In this document: positions 62,241-64,000 of the stretch, in pieces | Layout of the letters: each line of letters starts with the position of its first letter | Position numbering within the stretch: position 1 is the stretch's first letter | Assembly: GCF_000758665.1 (NCBI RefSeq) | Contig: NZ_CP009285.1 | Location: 2,046,001 to 2,110,000 of the forward strand | Length of the DNA stretch: 64,000 nucleotides | DNA from: Paenibacillus borealis | GTDB lineage: Bacteria > Bacillota > Bacilli > Paenibacillales > Paenibacillaceae | Reading direction: 5' to 3' | The notes under the pieces: generated by a model | The model's input: the letters and a program-made list of their open reading frames with translations, nothing else | Told to the model about the DNA's origin: nothing | The model's database searches: none | Translations under genes and position numbers: made by a program

Positions 62241-64000
62241 AGCATTGGATGAACGGAGTCAAATCCTCATGGCATCACGCTTTGACACTGCTCTGGCTGA
62301 TGATTATCGCCTTACAGTGGCTCTCCTACACTGAGCCTTTCTGGCTGGAGGAGACTACAGCAGCTGTATTGCTGACCCTTGTTGCAGTCGCTTTAATTGA
62401 AATAATTGTACCTGTTAAATGGATCTACCGCCTCATGCTTGAAGGTGTGGCGGCAGTTTATCTCGTATATCGTATTCTTCTGCACTACGGGGAATATGTT
62501 CCGAATCCCTGGCTGCCGACACTTCGTGAACGGCTGCCGGATATCATAGCACATATGAATCCATTTATCTGGTTTGCCCTGGGCGCATGGGTGCTGATGC
62601 TGCTGTCATCCTGGTGGGTAAATGGCAAGGCGCGCATTCTAATGTTCATCGGGATGAATATTACGGCCTTCGCCGCGCTGGACTCTTTTACAACAGCTGT
62701 ATTATGGCAGGAAGTGGCCTGGACCGTATTTGCCGGAATGGGCTGGCTGGTCACGAGGCACTTAAGAAGTTTTCAGCTGCACTATCCGCGGGGCTGGACC
62801 TATTTGCTCAAATATCCTTTCAAAGTAGCCCTTAATATTGCGATCATCTTCTCCTTTGTTATTATTGCCGGAGTGAATATGCCGGATGTACGCCCTACGT
62901 TAACCGACCCCTATACGGTCTGGCAGGAGTGGAGCGGTAATACACCTTCCTCCGGCACCTCTGCAGGCGGCAGCGGCGATAGTGCAAGCGGTGAAGGGAC
63001 GGCAGGCGGAACTACCTCTGGATACAGCCTCAATGATGATAATCTTGGCGGAGGCTTTAACTTTGATTATTCGCCCGTAATGACAGTCACTTCCGATCTG
63101 CGTACCTATATGCGCGGAGAGATCCGGAGTACATATTCCGGAAAAGGCTGGAGTGACGATGATCCGTTTGAACGGGGACCACATAGCGAGGTGCAGGTGG
63201 GCGAGCCGCTGGAACGTGCTGTAGCCCCCAAAACAGAAACCCGGACGCTCAAGCAGACCGTTAAGCTGCTGGGCGGCAACAGTTATCCGGTCCTGTTCGG
63301 CGGTTACTCCATCTCAGCCGTTGATTCGGTTGATGGCGAAGAGAGAAGCAGCGGATTATCGTGGCGGAGCGCAGACAATGAGCTGTTATGGGATTCCGGA
63401 GGCAGCACACGATCTTATCCGCAGACCTATGTGGTGACTTCAGAGGTGCCGGTTGTTCCTTTTCAGGAGCTGAGCACACAGACGTATGAGCAGCTGTACG
63501 GGGGAACGGATATTGACGAGCAGTATCTTCAGCTGCCGGATAACTTTCCGGAGCGGGTAAGTGCGCTGGCGGAGGAGATTACTGCCGGAGCACAGACGCC
63601 GTACGAGAAGGCCATGCTGCTGCAGCAATATCTCCAGCAAACCTTCCCTTATACGAACCAGCCGGATGTCTCGCGCGCCAAAAGCAAGGATATGGTCGAG
63701 AGCTTCCTGTTTGAGATTATGGAAGGCTACTGCGATTATTATTCCACTGCACTCGTTACTATGGCGCGTTCCCTGGATATCCCGGCCCGCTGGGTAAAGG
63801 GTTATGCGCCCGGCGAACAGGCAGAAATCCCGGATAATCTGGCGCTCCAGCAAGGGACTACCAGCCTAGTGAATAATAACTATACGATCACGAACGCAGA
63901 TGCCCACTCCTGGGCGGAGATCTATTTCGGTGACTACGGCTGGGTTCCGGTGGAAGCCACGCCAGGCTTCAATGTGCCGGTGCTGACCCAGACTGAGGAA
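62237..64000 (+). CDS. Transglutaminase-like membrane protein (TgpA type), 3'-partial
   Basis: The frame from ATG 62237 is open to the window's end, so 588 residues are visible and the C-terminus is missing. About six membrane segments fill residues 12-220, from ALTLLWLMIIALQWLSY to NIAIIFSFVIIAGVNMP. A Ser/Gly-rich linker follows near 240-265, then a large extracytoplasmic domain. The transglutaminase core gives Cys499 in EGYCDYYSTALVTMARS, His557 in ADAHSWAEIYF and an acidic residue at 573 in WVPVEATP, where many relatives have Asp. Together with MoxR and DUF58 it forms the known three-gene set; it probably modifies or cuts envelope proteins outside the membrane. Confidence 0.93.
   Translation, partial: MKHWMNGVKSSWHHALTLLWLMIIALQWLSYTEPFWLEETTAAVLLTLVAVALIEIIVPVKWIYRLMLEGVAAVYLVYRILLHYGEYVPNPWLPTLRERLPDIIAHMNPFIWFALGAWVLMLLSSWWVNGKARILMFIGMNITAFAALDSFTTAVLWQEVAWTVFAGMGWLVTRHLRSFQLHYPRGWTYLLKYPFKVALNIAIIFSFVIIAGVNMPDVRPTLTDPYTVWQEWSGNTPSSGTSAGGSGDSASGEGTAGGTTSGYSLNDDNLGGGFNFDYSPVMTVTSDLRTYMRGEIRSTYSGKGWSDDDPFERGPHSEVQVGEPLERAVAPKTETRTLKQTVKLLGGNSYPVLFGGYSISAVDSVDGEERSSGLSWRSADNELLWDSGGSTRSYPQTYVVTSEVPVVPFQELSTQTYEQLYGGTDIDEQYLQLPDNFPERVSALAEEITAGAQTPYEKAMLLQQYLQQTFPYTNQPDVSRAKSKDMVESFLFEIMEGYCDYYSTALVTMARSLDIPARWVKGYAPGEQAEIPDNLALQQGTTSLVNNNYTITNADAHSWAEIYFGDYGWVPVEATPGFNVPVLTQTEE

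Overview
The window looks like chromosomal DNA of an endospore-forming, sugar-scavenging Firmicute, most probably a Paenibacillus or close relative. This is an inference from content: a spoVAC-spoVAD-spoVAE operon, an mtlA-mtlR-mtlF-mtlD mannitol operon, YesM/YesN-type two-component pairs beside sugar ABC transporters, a single DUF4073-like secreted domain, strong AGGAGG ribosome-binding sites, frequent GTG/TTG starts and moderate GC. There is no rRNA or tRNA gene that I can see and no prophage. The only transposon is one IS4-type element whose transposase is broken by an in-frame stop.

Layout. 1-1.7 kb: two related exported proteins, the first cut by the window edge. 1.9-11.1 kb: a sugar ABC importer (binding protein plus two permeases), its sensor kinase and AraC-type response regulator, and two Gfo/Idh/MocA oxidoreductases. 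11.4-14.7 kb: a small secreted domain, a nuclease-like protein with a helix-turn-helix tail, the IS4 element and a 51-bp tandem repeat array. 14.75-19.1 kb: a sensor kinase/response regulator pair divergent from a fused ATPase-permease ABC exporter. 19.2-23.0 kb: two small proteins, a DHA2-type drug exporter divergent from a TetR regulator, and a metallophosphoesterase-like protein. 23.3-33.1 kb: a second sugar operon (lipoprotein, LplB/LplC-type permeases, an unrecognised 568-residue protein, a ROK protein, an MFS carrier and a membrane AraC regulator). 33.7-37.7 kb: VOC protein, short-chain dehydrogenase, MFS carrier with a stand-alone receiver protein, AraC regulator. 37.8-46.9 kb: two GH3 glycosidases, a DUF5680-like protein, a Gly/His-rich membrane protein, an AraC regulator and an MBL-fold hydrolase. 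47.1-49 kb: a guanidine-I (ykkC) riboswitch with a terminator, two SMR exporter subunits, then an aldo/keto reductase. 49.9-55.1 kb: the mannitol PTS operon. 55.2-58.7 kb: M42 peptidase, a 56-residue membrane protein and spoVA genes. 60-64 kb: MoxR ATPase, DUF58 protein and a transglutaminase-like membrane protein that runs off the right edge.

How it works together. Most of the window serves carbohydrate uptake and breakdown. Two CUT1-type ABC systems have their own regulators, two GH3 enzymes sit next to AraC regulators, and mannitol enters by the PTS. Candidate catabolite-repression (cre) sites lie before mtlA, before both GH3 genes and between the sensor kinase and response regulator genes. 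The exporters (DHA2, fused ABC, SMR pair) each have an evident local control element.

The least explained part is in the long intergenic stretches. A short inverted motif, TGYA-N5-TACAAY, occurs in clusters of four in three separate intergenic regions, with a spacing close to 51 bp, and once more between the DHA2 and TetR genes. Contiguous tandem arrays of 51, 52, 43 and 42 bp lie in the gaps at 14.3, 49.2, 59.0 and 59.5 kb. One 1.3-kb gap before moxR carries three of these arrays in a row.
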